From Dioscorea cayenensis subsp. rotundata (Eukaryota; Streptophyta; Magnoliopsida; Dioscoreales; Dioscoreaceae), in contig NC_052489.1 in assembly GCF_009730915.1 (NCBI RefSeq), forward strand, positions 24,669,916-24,733,915: 64,000 bases of DNA, given 5' to 3'. Position 1 is the first letter of the stretch. Every line of letters starts with the position of its first letter. The translations under genes and the position numbers were made by a program. Shown one piece after another: positions 10,986 through 23,325 of this stretch. The notes beneath the pieces are model-generated. The model saw only the letters and a list, made by a program, of their open reading frames with translations, made no database searches and had not been told where the DNA came from.

Positions 10986-13900
10986 ATGGCGGCCAAGCAG
11001 GACGACTTCGCGCCGCACCCCATAAAAGAGCAACTTCCCGGCGTGGACTTCTGCCTTGCAAGCTCTCCTCCATGGCGTCGGTGCCTTCTCTCTCCTTCTC
11101 TGTTCTCTCTCTCCTTTTTTCTCTTCTAACAACCTTCTTCTTCTCCTTCTCAGCGCAAGCCATCCTTCTTGCATTCCAGCACTATTTGGTTATGCTTGGC
11201 ACCTCCGTCTTCATTCCTTCCCTCCTCGTCCCCCAAATGGGCGGCGGCTATGTACTTCTCCCTCTCTTTTCACCCTCTAATGGCGTTGTGTTGTTTATCA
11301 TTGGCATTTGTTATTTGGAATTTTCATGGTTGGTTTTCTTGCAGGAAGAGAAGGCCAGAGTAATCCAAACATTGCTCTTTGTTGCAGGGATTAACACATT
11401 GTTGCAATCTTATCTTGGAACACGCCTCCCTGCAGTCATTGGTGGCTCATTCACCTACATCCTCCCCACTATTTCCATCATCCTCAGCCCTCGTTTTGCT
11501 TACATCCCTGATCCTTACTTGGTGCTTCACCTTCTTCCTCTCCATGGCCTTCTCATTGGTTGTTGTTTTTTTGTTCCAAAAAGAAAGCTTTTTGACTGAT
11601 TCTTGTGTCCTCCTTCTTTGGAACAGAGGTTTGAGGCTACAATGAGAGCCATACAAGGGGCTCTAATCGCTGCTTCTAGTCTTCAGATTGTTCTTGGGTT
11701 CTGTGGCATTTGGAGGATTTTCATGAGGTTTTTCTTGCTCTCTAATGATGGATTTTCGGAACTTTATTTCCTCTGTTTTGTGGATTTATATAATCTCCAA
11801 TTGGTTCAGGTTTCTCAGCCCTCTTGCTGCGGTTCCCATTGTGACCATCACTGCACTTGGGCTTTTCTATTATGGCTTCCCTATTGTAAGTGCCCATTCT
11901 TTCTATCTTTTCATTCTCTATATAGCTTTTCAAGTTATATGAAATTGTTGCATTTATTCATTCACACGTATAGGTTGCAAGTTGCATTGAGGTTGGGCTT
12001 CCTGCAATTATCTTGTTGGTTTTCTTTTCACAGGTAAACTGGCATGATTGATGGATTGCTTTGCTTAATTAATGTGCTTATATCAACAGTTCTTTGACTT
12101 GAATTTATGTGGCTTTTTTCCTAGTATGTGGCACATTATTTTGAGAAGAGGAGGATGATCTTTGATCGATTTGCAGTTCTGGTCACGGTGGTAATTGTAT
12201 GGGTTTATGCGCATATTTTGACTGTGGCTGGAGCTTATAAGCATAGACCTCCAAAGACTCAGTTTAGCTGTCGTACTGATCGGGCTGGCCTTATAGGCGG
12301 TTCCCCATGGTGCTTCTTTTTCTTCACTATATTGGTGTGATTATGCTGATTAAAGTTTTGCTTCATAATCTCTCGTTCTTGAATGCAACTTTTGATTCTG
12401 CATATCCTCAACTGACAAAAGGTGTTATGCTTGTCTGGAAGACCTGATTTTCTTATTATATAACGGTTTTGTCCACAGAACTACACATCGTTTGTTGCTT
12501 TAATCTATTAAACATGATTTCACATGTTGAACTTTCCCGTATCTAGCCAAATAAAAACGAATTTTATGTTAGTTAAAAGGATGGTAGGGAACTAGTCCTA
12601 CAGTGATTTGTAGGACTCTGTTTGTTTGACAATCCTGGATAGTGATCAAATTTGTTCACTAACATTAGATATGCTAACTTAAATTCTATAGATGAAAATT
12701 TGGATTTTCATTATTTGTTTCTCCAGAGGAGACCTTCCTACAAAATGGTTTGCTATTCTGGTTCACTACTTTGGGTTCATTGTAGCATGAATGGTAACTG
12801 TTAAAATTAAAAAATTAAAGTTTTTCTTGCATAATTTTGTATATGCAATGCATGTACAGGGATGACTCTGTTTTTCCCCCCCAAATATGCAGGATAAAAA
12901 TTCCTTATCCTTTCCAATGGGGAGGACCCACATTTGATGCTGGAGAAGCGTTTGCTATGATGGCTGCTTCTTTTGCTTCTCTTATTGAGGTAGTTTGCTG
13001 CATTATGTTCCTTAGCCTGATTATATATGAACATATCCTTTAAGATCATCAGTCGTCTATTGTTATTGAACTTGTAACAATGGCTAGCATTCTATGTTGT
13101 CTATTGCTCTTCAGACTAAACTTAATGAGGGCTGAATTTCCAACTAAAGAAACTCTAGATTCCCTTTTTTCTGCTATCTGATTATCTATTGACATTAATT
13201 TCAGTTTAGAAAATAGTTTATATTGGATCAACATCTAAGTTCGATTTTATGCTTTTGATTTTCAGTCAACAGGTACTCTCATTGCAGTGTCAAGATATGC
13301 CAGTGCAACACCTGTACCACCTTCCATATTTAGTCGGGGCGTTGGCTGGCAGGTGACTAGCATTCTTTACTTATTTGTTATTCATTCCTTATCCGATGCG
13401 CAATTTGATCACTTACTTTCTCTAAATTTGTTGTGTTTCAGGGAATAGCTATATTGCTGAGTGGAATGTTTGGTACTGCAAATGGCTCGGCAGCATCAGT
13501 GTAATACACTCTCTTCAGTTCCTGTTTTAAGCCATAACTCTTCATTTAAGTAGAAAACTATAATAACATGAAATCTGCCGACTAGACAGTGAAAACGCAG
13601 GTCTACAGGGGTTGACTCGTGTTGGAAGTAGGAGAGTGATTCAAATCTCAGCTTTGTTTATGATTTTCTTCTCTATTCTAGGTACTCCTTGCTTCCAAAT
13701 TTATAAATACTTGTTTTCTCTTTAAATGTCTCATATTCAATATTGAAACAGGAAAATTTGGTGCACTTTTTGCTTCTATTCCATTTCCGATAATTGCTGC
13801 CTTGTACTGTGTCCTATATGCCTATACAGGTAGTTGTTATGCCCTGAAACTTAACTTTTGGATGAAGGAAATGAACATAATTCCAAGATGTGAACTTCTG

Positions 13901-14407
13901 ATTTAGCTTCTTCCATGATTAACTTGTTTCATTTGTCATGGTACAACCAGCTTCTGCAGGGCTTGGCTTCCTGCAATTCTGTAATCTAAACAGTATGAGA
14001 ACAAAGTTCATATTAGGCTTTTCTTTGTTCATGGGCTTATCAGTGGCGCAATACTTCAGAGAATACGAAATCATCGCTGGCTATGGTCCTCTTCGTACTC
14101 ATGCAAGATGGGTATGCAGCAAATACATAAAACAAGATACACAATTTCATCGGCTCACTTTTTTAGCTGACATATAATTCTATTACAGTTCAATGACATT
14201 GTGAATGTGATATTCGGCTCCGCTGCAACCGTGGCAGCTATTGTCGCATATTTCCTGGACTGCACCATGTTGCGAGGAGACAGCGCTACTCGAAGAGATA
14301 GAGGCTGGCACTGGTGGGAGAAATTCAGGTCTTATAAAACAGATCCAAGAAGTGAAGAGTTCTATGCTCTCCCTTACAACTTGGGCAAATTCTTCCCATC
14401 CCTGTAA
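10986..14407 (+). CDS. Nucleobase-ascorbate transporter (NAT/NCS2 family)
   Basis: Multi-pass plasma-membrane permease of the NAT/NCS2 family; characterised plant members carry uracil, xanthine and related nucleobases by proton symport. Model: 14 exons, 10986-11076, 11154-11251, 11345-11521, 11627-11727, 11810-11885, 11974-12033, 12125-12309, 12893-12989, 13266-13352, 13442-13500, 13590-13681, 13752-13829, 13951-14111 and 14189-14407. All introns are GT-AG with continuous phase and give 526 residues, the usual family length. Visible marks are ILLAFQHYLVMLGTS with the conserved QH in TM1, GINTLLQ, GTRLPAVIGGSF, FDRFAV, SCRTDRAGLIG, FDAGEAFAMM, the NAT signature region ENAGLQGLTRVGSRRV (N-x-G-x4-T-R), LQFCNLNSMRTKFI, and a C-terminal EEFYALP motif. 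Nothing appears broken. Substrate specificity cannot be read from the sequence. Confidence 0.95.
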
Positions 14408-16080
14408 TGTTTCTAATCCTGCATATGACTTTTTGGAGAAAAAAAGTAGTAGACATAGAAGTGATCAATAGATTTGTTAATGTTGTTGTTATTGTTTTAT
14501 TTTAATTTCATTCAAGCAAGGAATTTCATTATCAACATTTTCAATATCATAATATATACAATAGTGCGCCATTTTGAGAACTTGAGAAAAGTCCAAAGAT
14601 CAAGAGAAGGATTTAATTCTTTGTCACCAAGTTATGGTTGGAGTTCATCCATTAATTGGGTTACCTTAAACAAATATATCACCTTCTTGGAATGTAGTCA
14701 GTGCCCTTAAATATTGTTAGAGAAAGGCATTTGCTAACCATTAAGCATGTCAGGATCTGTGCTAGTGAAACAAGGAATAGAGTTAGCAACAGAGTTTTCA
14801 ATGGTTGGTGGTATATGTCATTCTTCATTAAAGGGTTTGCTTTTAGGTCTCCTATTTAAAATGATTTTGTTCTTTCTAATGGCAAGCCCTGAACTGATTG
14901 GCATTAGTTATAATCTTGATTAGGGTTAAAGAAATTTGGTTATGTTTGTAATCCAAGACAGACTTCAAGAAGGTCTGTTTGATTCATCTATGAGAACAAC
15001 ACAAACATTTGTATTGTATTTTAATCATTTATACAATACTGTATTGTGGTGTTGTTCTATATTTGATGTTCATTAGATAGTACAATTCTTTTTTTTTTTA
15101 GTGTTTGATTTATATAATATAGAAAAAAAATTTATAAAATTATTCTAATATTTTTGTACTACTCTATATTTATTTTATAATTAAATAAAAAATACACAAT
15201 AATATTTTATAGAAATCCAATTAAATTTCACGGAAATAAAAGATCTAACAACCACACCAACAAACTAAAAAATCAACTAATTAGATTTAGATCCAAACAC
15301 AACACCACTTAATTTTAAAAACTTTAAATTCACAATCAACAAATTCTCTATTAAAATTATGTTATATTCCTATTTTATTTGTAAATCAAACAAGTAAAAA
15401 TAAAAATAATAAAATCTTGCATATCAAACATATCAAAAGTGGAATTAATTAAGTTTGGACATTTTCACACATGATTATTTTTCTTTAATCTTCACAGATT
15501 GAGCACTTGAAACAAATACTTCCAAAACTCACAAGTTGACAAAAAGAACTAATTAAAATATACTTTGCTTGTGACAAAATAATTTCTAAAACCTCTAAAC
15601 TACTATTCTCTCTTCTGCACTGATATCATTACTTCAAAACTTAGCCATGAACAAAAATAAAGAAATAAATAACACTGAAACCATATCAAGCTTATCAATC
15701 TTCCTTGTAATGCACTTAATCACCAAATAGTTCTCACTTTCTTTAAGTTTCGTGTCAACGGTTACAAATGAAAACACTACTCTCAAAAATAATTAAAAAA
15801 CAAATTCTAGAGTAAAACTCTCCTGAGACCCCTAAACGAATAAAAACTTTTCACTGGAGTCCCTACATCTTAGCCTTTCCCCCTTAATAGAAATACTTTT
15901 CCATTTCAGTCCTTCACTCTCACCAACTTTCTCAAAAGTATTTAACTCAACATCACCTCCACCCATTTACTCACCTCCATTGCTGGAGATTTCTCTTTCC
16001 TTTTTCTCCAACATCACTTGAATATTTTCCTTTTTTTCTCTCCCTCATAATTCCCCAATAATTATACAAACAAGTCATTC

Positions 16081-16082
<2 letters not shown>
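14408..16082. other. Intergenic DNA between transporter and PADRE gene
   Basis: No gene seen. A weak inverted repeat (AACAACAC ... GTGTTGTT) at about 14996-15056 could be a hairpin or MITE end. About 15880-16080 is C/T-rich and may be promoter and leader of the next gene. Confidence 0.45.

Positions 16083-16120
<38 letters not shown>
16083..16120. repeat. (AC)n microsatellite in the leader of the PADRE gene
   Basis: About 19 AC units end 49 bp before the start codon at 16170, so they probably lie in the 5' untranslated region. Confidence 0.9.
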
Positions 16121-16121
<1 letters not shown>

Positions 16122-16169
16122 CAAAATCAAAGAACAAGGAAAGAGAGGAAGAGACATTGGAGAGAGATT

Positions 16170-17014
16170 ATGGGGAACTGCCAGGCGGCGGAGGCGGCGA
16201 CGGTGGTGATCCAGCACGGAGATGGGAAGGTGGAGCGGGTGTACTGGTCCATCAGCGCCGGCGATGTCATGGCTGCCAACCCCGGGCACTACGTCGCTCT
16301 TATAATCACCTCCAACTCAAACAACAATGGTGACAGTTCTAGTTCCAGATCTAATAATAACAGTACTGTGAAGCATCTCAAGCTTCTTCGCCCTGAGGAC
16401 ACTCTCCATATTGGTCATGTTTATCGTCTTGTTAGCTTTGAAGGTTGTCAAACTTTTTTTTTTATTTTAAAAATATATATATATTTATTTTTTTAATTGT
16501 GTTTTAAGATATATTGGATGTTTTTGTTTGTGGGATTTGCTAGAGGTTATGAAGGAGTTTGCTTCCAAGAAACATGCAAGGCTTAGTAAGCTTCTTATTA
16601 GTCTTAATAAAGAGAAAAGTTCAAGGAAAGATGGGAGACGACGACGTGCTGCTGGTGCCGGCGCCGGCTCCGGTGACGGAATAGTTACGGTGAGAGTGAA
16701 GTTGTGTTTGTTAATATTAATTATTTGGTAAAAGTTTAAGGGGGTGTTTATTGAAAAACATATACGTAAAGGTTTGCATGAAAAAAGGATGGCGTGTGAG
16801 TGTGAAAGAGATGGGAGTGGTGACGTGGGATCGCATTTTGGTTGTGTTGCAGGACGTGGGCGACGCGCGTGCACACGACGAGACCGAGGCCGAGGCCGAG
16901 GCCGAGGCGCAGGCGCAGAGCAGCAGCGAGAACGCGAACGATGGTAGGCCATTGCTGCGCCATTCCCAGTGGAGGCCAGCCTTGCAGAGCATTGCTGAAA
17001 ACTCTGGGATTTGA
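16170..17014 (+). CDS. PADRE/DUF4228 domain protein
   Basis: Small plant-specific protein of the PADRE (DUF4228) family; members often respond to pathogens or stress, and the biochemical role is unknown. Three exons: 16170-16443, 16544-16689 and 16853-17014, all GT-AG, coding 193 residues. The N-terminus MGNCQA fits N-myristoylation at Gly2 with possible palmitoylation at Cys4, suggesting membrane attachment. Family marks are VIQHGDGKVERVYW, ANPGHYVAL, LLRPEDTLHIGHVYRLVSF, EVMKEFASKKHARLSKLL and a C-terminal WRPALQSIAE block. Between domain and tail lie a basic stretch, a Gly-Ala segment and a Glu-Ala repeat encoded by GAGGCC units. The first exon starts in GC-rich sequence, unlike the AT-rich introns. 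Confidence 0.9.
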
Positions 17015-17085
17015 ACGGGAATTTTTTTTTTTGGACTTATCTTTTTATTTATGTTTTAACTTTTAACTCTCTCTGTCTGTAAGTT

Positions 17086-17116
<31 letters not shown>

Positions 17117-18312
17117 ATTGTTTGGTTAGGAGTAGAGTTAGGGTTTGCTTTTTCAGAGATTGATGGACGTCTGTCTTGTTTAACTAGTAATGTTTTTTTT
17201 CTTATTATTGAATGGTTGTCGTTTTCTGAATGGATGAAGATATGGGTAAGTACAGTACAACACTGTCAACACGTAATAAATTTGAGAGAAAATTATCAAA
17301 AAGTCGAGGGGGTATTTGTAAGAATCTGAAAAACCATGAGGAAGAGATTGAGTGTTGGACTTTTTACTAGAAAAGTTGAGTGAGTGGGAGTGGCTGACTT
17401 GTTGTCAAAAGTCAAATCATTTCCCAGTTTGCTTGACTTTATTCTCGTGACTCTTTCGGCTTTTTCTTCAATCACCTTTCCCACATGCAAACTAGCACTG
17501 GTTGTCCTCGAAATTAGAGATTATCACAAGGCCTTACATGTAAAGAACACTGATACTCTTTCCATAGAGAAAATGCAATAATTAAATGATATACAGCATT
17601 AAATAGCCAGCTGCATTTGTAAAACCAGATAACTACCAAAAAAAACAAGAGAGGATCAACTTAACTACTAAGACATTAACAAGACCTCAAGTTCCGGGAT
17701 TTGATTCAAATGTTCCTAAGCATAAGACAAATGATTCAAGACTTGTCCTAAGATAACCAACTCTCCCCCGCTAAAGGCCCTCTTCCAAACAGCGAGAAAA
17801 ATTCTGCAAAAATATAAAATAATTTTGATAAAAATTAGAAAATCTTCATAGTAATATGACAATTTATAAGCTTTATTAGTTATTCATCATGCTTAACTGG
17901 GACTTCAGATTGTCTATAAAACATAAATTGCATTTTTACGAAGCAATAAAATCTGCTCATGATTGGTAACACTTAAACCAAAAGATTACTTGGATGAAAA
18001 GTGTGTCAGGATATATTAATCAAGCAATACTGAATAAGACATCCCACTGTTGTAACCATTTAGATTATTTTTACGCCCATAAAAGTAGAACCTTTTTCCT
18101 ATCAGCTTTTATAGATATTCACAAATTTCTTTATCTAGACTCTTCCTCGATTCAATGTCAATTAATTCTCATTATCTCACAATAAAACATATAGAATTCA
18201 TCAATTAAACAAAAGGTATCATGTCAAAAAATGAGTATTATTATTGTTGGGTTATCCTACTGTGATGTTAAAGCTAAAGTAATGTATCTTCAGTTAATAC
18301 CGTTGTATAATG
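17015..18312. other. Convergent intergenic region
   Basis: Between the 3' ends of the PADRE gene (+) and eEF1B gene (-). It holds a (CT)n tract at about 17086-17111 just after the PADRE stop, probably in its 3' untranslated region. No gene was recognised. Confidence 0.5.
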
Positions 18313-18960
18313 TCAAAGGAATTGTGTGCCACACTTACAGATTTTATTGAAGGCCACAATATCACAGCTCTGAATATACTCATTGGCAGGCTCTACAGTT
18401 AGGTGCTCCTCAATAAGGCTGTCAACAGATACCAAATCATCCACAATTGTCATCATTATTTGAAGCTTCTTAATACCATAACCCACGGGGATTAGTCTGG
18501 CTGCAAGTCAACAGAAATCAACAATTAAACACTTGATTCAGTGTATGTTGAAAAAACTTACACAAATACTCAATTCCACAGTGAGCCAAAATGTTAGTAT
18601 TCCTAAACTAGAATAGTCCAAATACATAAGAAAGGAAAGGTTGCAAACATGCTCCCCAGAGTAAGCCCTCCATTTTGACACTCCTCACTGCTTCTTCCAG
18701 CTTTTTCATGTCTGTCTCATCATCCCATGGTTTCACATCCAACAACACCGATGACTTTCCAGCTAAAAATAAAATCAACACTTGGTTAGAACGGCAGTAC
18801 ATTTGTCCAAAGACACAATTGACATTAGTGTCTTCTTACATATCACACATCATAATAAATATTCCAAACTTACATTCTTTCTTCCCAGATGATTTGATAG
18901 CTGCTGCACGCTCTGCTGCGGCCTTTGTCTCCTCTTCTGTCTCTTCACCAAACAAATCCA

Positions 18961-18995
<35 letters not shown>

Positions 18996-19838
18996 ACAGC
19001 TGGTGCCTGTTAATTCACGTTTTACCAAAACTGAGTTGTATGGCAAGGAATCCCAAACTTAAGTCTTCTACACAAACAATGAAAACCTACTAAAATGTAA
19101 TGGATAGCCATTGAAAATAGGAGCTCAGGCAATTGTGGATGGACAAAATCTGAAGGGCATTATTGCTGTTAAAAAAAAAAAAGCTTTTATTAACAAATGA
19201 TACTACCTGCTCAAGTCATAAAATTGTATAATTAAAACTGACCTGCAGTAGAACTTTCACAACAAAAAGAATCAAATGAATTGACAAACCAAAAAGAATC
19301 GCAAGACAATGTAAACATGAAAGACAATAAATGCATCAAAGTTCTCACAAAAGTAGCAGAGATGGAGCCATTCATATCCGACCTTCTTGTCAGTGATAGC
19401 AGGGGAAGCTGGGGCCTCCTCCACTGTCGAGGCAGATCCTTCAATTGTGACACCCTTTCCCTCTGCATTAACACCACTGCACAATATGCACAAGATGCCA
19501 ATTAACTCATCAGACCATGTCAAAACCAACTAAAAGAAAGTAATGTTAAACACTTACGTCAACTTGAGAAGCGCATCAATGTGGTTATACCAACGGGACA
19601 CATTCACATATTCTGATGATGGGACTGATGAAAGAGCAGCAAACACAGAAAGGTCATCCTTTGAAGCTTGGCATCTGAAAAAGGGCACTCGTTTTAAGCA
19701 TATCAAAAGAAATATATGAAGCTTAAACAACAACACCAAGATCAAGGCTCACCCTGTAACGTAGCTGCGAGAAAGAAGAAAATCATCCAGTTTCCGGAGA
19801 CCAGCCTCCGAGTTCACATTGTGCAAAGCCACGGCCAT
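18313..19838 (-). CDS. Translation elongation factor eEF1B beta subunit (guanine exchange factor for eEF1A)
   Basis: Cytosolic factor that exchanges GDP for GTP on eEF1A during translation elongation. Minus-strand exons: 19838-19753, 19674-19558, 19476-19383, 19006-18874, 18762-18649 and 18500-18313. The N-terminal GST-like part carries [25 protein letters not shown] and [17 protein letters not shown]. An acidic linker has about 11 Asp encoded by a GAT repeat, followed by [11 protein letters not shown]. The catalytic domain has [44 protein letters not shown] and [16 protein letters not shown]. Reading straight on gives a TGA at 18315-18313 (243 residues). A GTAAGT donor directly after AATAAAATCT (18339) could instead end the frame by splicing the T to a downstream GA, giving about 235 residues. 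The start [14 protein letters not shown] matches the family. Confidence 0.93.
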
Positions 19839-20447
19839 TGCAACCACTCTACTAACTAGAAAGACCAAAAGGTAGCACTTTTACAACTACAGATAATCAA
19901 TACAACTCAAATATACGACCAAGAAAAACAAGCACCACATTGCACAGGATACCAGTATGAGAGCACAAATAATCAAGCGGAGACCAAAACAACAATGGAT
20001 CATAGATCCAAAGTAGGCTGTGGATATCTGCATACATTAGTTAACATACATCTGAATCCAAAGTTTAGACTTTTAATTAAGAAAACAAAATCGAACTTAT
20101 TTAGAAACTTTTGCACGAAAATTATGAATAATCCAAGACGAAAAGGAGAGCAATTTGGTAATCTTAATCGTCAGAATCAAAAGTACAAAACTTTGACACG
20201 AAATCCAACTTATTTCACACTCACTCTAGAATCAAACAGTGGGTGCTCAAGCTCTCAGCCAAATTCATAGTACAAAGTGTTCCCCAATAATGACACAAAT
20301 AGCTAAACTCTAGAAGACGATACAGTGCCTGATGAGAAATTTAGCATAAAAAACACCAAAACAAGCAAAATCAAAGCAAGATCACTCGAAGCACAATGAA
20401 TTTCCCACTAGAATTAAGGATCTTTTGGCGAAGTTGAGAAGACGAAC

Positions 20448-20534
20448 CTCAAGTGAGACGAGATGAACAGCGAGCGGAGCAAAGGCACGGTTGCGAAGGA
20501 GAAGAGGGATTTTGAGAAATAAGCTTCGAAACAT
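20448..20534 (-). promoter_or_regulatory. Probable 5' leader exon of eEF1B with an upstream reading frame
   Basis: An ATG at 20534 opens 29 codons (MFRSLFLKIPLLLRNRAF and onward) that run into a GT donor at 20447. An acceptor lies just upstream of the eEF1B ATG (about 19849-19847), giving a leader intron of about 600 bp. The peptide is Arg/Leu-rich and looks mitochondrial-like, but neither acceptor choice joins it in frame to the eEF1B start; the frame runs past the main ATG and stops. It is therefore more likely an upstream ORF or untranslated exon than a targeting extension. The transcription start is not known. Confidence 0.4.
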
Positions 20535-20596
20535 TATGACTGAACCTGTGAGTTCATAATAGCCGTAGGATGATCATCTGACGGTTGAGAATGCAT

Positions 20597-20662
20597 CTAG
20601 GGTTGAGTATGCATCTTGCATTAGGCCTCATTTAATGGATTGGATCATTGGGCTACGGCCCA
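20597..20662 (-). promoter_or_regulatory. Telo-box-like and site II motifs upstream of eEF1B
   Basis: On the minus strand there is CAACCCTAGA (20606-20597), matching the core of the plant telo-box. TGGGCT (20649-20654) and GGCCCA (20657-20662) are site II (TGGGCY) elements in opposite orientations. Telo-box plus site II combinations are typical of plant ribosomal-protein and translation-factor promoters, in agreement with the gene assignment. Confidence 0.6.
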
Positions 20663-22206
20663 GTGTAAAATTTATATACAATGAGAGTTTAAGATAATCA
20701 AAGATGGAGAAATTTTATTTTGTGCACGATTATAAGTTTAACTAAAAATACATTTAAAAAATCATGTGAAAATGAATGTATAAAAAAAAATCATATATAT
20801 ATATAATACAAGTGCATGCCCCGTCCTAGTCATAGTGTCTTATAAACCTTCCAAATTATCAAGTTAGGTCTCTACCAATCAAGTAGGATCCCAGAACATT
20901 TCAACATCGAAGAAAACCTAGGTAGATGTCCATTGCTAACTTTTTACTTCGCCATTAGAATTAAATACGCTAGTGTACAAAGCAAATTGGTAAGTTAGTC
21001 TACCTCTAAAATAACATGAGAGTCAATGATTAATCGCAATTTGGACTTTTTTTTTTATTTGAATTTGACCACCAAAGATCTAATTGAAAATGTCTAATTT
21101 TTGATCTAGTTTAGTAGTTACCGCCATAAATGAATAATTTCAACTATATAATTATATATTTGATTTTTTTTATTATTTTTCTCTTGATTTTCTTTTGTAT
21201 TTTTATGTCTGCTAATTTAATCACCTCTATTGTTTTTGGTGGTCTAATTTTATCTATTGTTTTATTTTCACTCTTTGATTGTTGTTTGTCCATGATCACT
21301 TTTTTTATTTAAATTATTATTAATTCACTTTTTTTAAAAAATCTCATAAATTGAAAGTGAAAATAATTCTATCATACACATAACTTGGAATTTCACACCA
21401 CCTCATTTTAATAACAAACAAGTCTTATTGGTTTTTTCACTATCTATTTTGTACATAACGATGTTTTTTCATATTTATCTATATTTATATTTTAAAGTCT
21501 TCTAGTTGTTTTAGATTTTTTACTATCAATATATTTAATAAAAAAAAGGTTGATGAAAAAAAAAAGAATATGCTGTTAAGCACTAGCATATTCCAATTCG
21601 CTACTCCCTGTGATATGGGTATCTAATTTGCTAGATATGGTGTAGTAACATTTTTGGGAACTAAATTAAATCACTTTTAATTTTAAGACATGATTCATGA
21701 ACTCATGACAAAACTCGTTTATTATAGTCTCTCAAAAGTAGAAGAATTAAAATAAAACATTAATTGATGGGGTTGAAACAGTGGTTATAATGTGGACCAG
21801 GAAATGAAGCATTAATTGATGAAGTTGAATCAGTTGTCATGAGGACCAATGATGCTGGCATGAATTAGCAAACACACGGAGAACATGATAAGAAAAAAAT
21901 ACAACAAACTTTCACAATTATTTTATTGGGGTCATTGAAAAAATCAAAGCTATTTAAATCATCCAAGGATAGAATTCAATTGACTATTATTTTAACAAGC
22001 CATTAAACAATAAACACAGTTAAAAACCTGAAGCATTTGAGATATTGGTAGAAATTGAAAAAAGCATTCACTGTATTTGTATATCATCACAATACATCAA
22101 TTTTAACAATAGATCATTTTCGAAAAGGTAAAACTAATGCTAGTCTTAAATATCAAGTTGAGTATTTTAGCAAGTATTATTTTGGAAAAAGTGAAACTCC
22201 ACAAGT

Positions 22207-22541
22207 ATGGCCTGTTCATTTGGGAGGAAGTGCACGGGGAGAGAAGGAGGGAGTGGAGGAGTGGATTTTTCATGTGAAGTAAATTTTAAATTAAACCACT
22301 TCAGTAATTTTTTTTACTAAAGTGGAGGAAAGTGAGTCAAATTATGAAAGATTATTTCCTCTCATTTCGAAAGTCTTTTTTTAAACTTAAATAACTTCAC
22401 ATAGCACTCAAATTCTCCATTTATATTTACTTTATGACAAATGAACATTAGAAGTGCTGAAAGTGATTTCACTATTTTTCATTTCAATGATACCACTTTC
22501 TCCCCTTCTCCACTTCAGATCACTTCTCCCAAATGAAAAGC
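22207..22541. mobile_element. MITE-like inverted-repeat element
   Basis: The left side reads CTGTTCATTTGGGAGGAAGTG and the right side, on the other strand, CTTTTCATTTGGGAGAAGTG: about 18 matching bases near the termini. The element is short and non-coding. The exact ends and target duplication are unclear, so the superfamily is left open. Confidence 0.45.
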
Positions 22542-23236
22542 ATTTTAGCAAGTTTTAATTAATCAAAATTTAAATTAAAAAATAATTTATTTATAATATT
22601 TGTAAAAAATATAAAATTTATTCTTAATTTAATCAATCAATCTCTTATTATATATAAATCACACATTTCTTGTTAAAATATAATTCACACATTTTTAACA
22701 CTATGAAGTTGTTTATATCAATAATTTTAAAATTTTCAGTAACAGTAAAAATTATTTATTTACAAGCCTGTTTTTTCAAATATATCATGTTATTTTTAAC
22801 AATCTTTAGCATTGCTGTTAAGAGTTGATTGAAGTCATACAAACAACAATGGAGGAAAGCTTTTAAAAAAAATGACATTAATTAACAACAGAGGAAAAGA
22901 AAAGTAATGAAAGTCTGTTTATATTATTTTTTTTAATAAAAAATAATAGGCACATCAAAGTTGACTAAAACCTCCCAAGCAAGTGGAAGGAAAAAAAATT
23001 CTATTCTAGAGTTTTATATATTAACAAAATACAACTAAGAATTGAGAAGTTCAAAGGAAGACCACCTTTGTGGTAGATGACCAAGTTTGGAGAGATCACA
23101 AGAAAATAAAGTATACAAATTTTAAATCCATAAATTTATAATTTAATTAGAATACCAATTTTTCTAATATTAACAAATTTTTGTATTTAAAATCATATGT
23201 ATAGATTTTTTTTGTTTAAAAAAAGAAAGAGATAAA

Positions 23237-23325
23237 CAATTATATCATCAATCAATAGATATGTAAATGCATTAAAATGTTGGCACAATTATATCATCAA
23301 TCAATAGATATGTAAATGCATTAAA
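23237..23325. repeat. Tandem duplication, 49-bp period
   Basis: The 40 bases beginning CAATTATATCATCAATCAAT at 23237 are repeated from 23286 with no visible change. Perfect identity in otherwise decayed DNA suggests a recent duplication. Confidence 0.85.

Noticed and set aside
10878-11174. Minus-strand frames of 92-98 codons over the transporter leader
   Set aside because: They are translations of the (CT)n and (CGA)n repeats and of transporter exon 1 in reverse.
16485-16992. Overlapping minus-strand frames across the PADRE gene
   Set aside because: Shadows of exon 3 and the Glu-Ala repeat; the plus-strand exons have family motifs.
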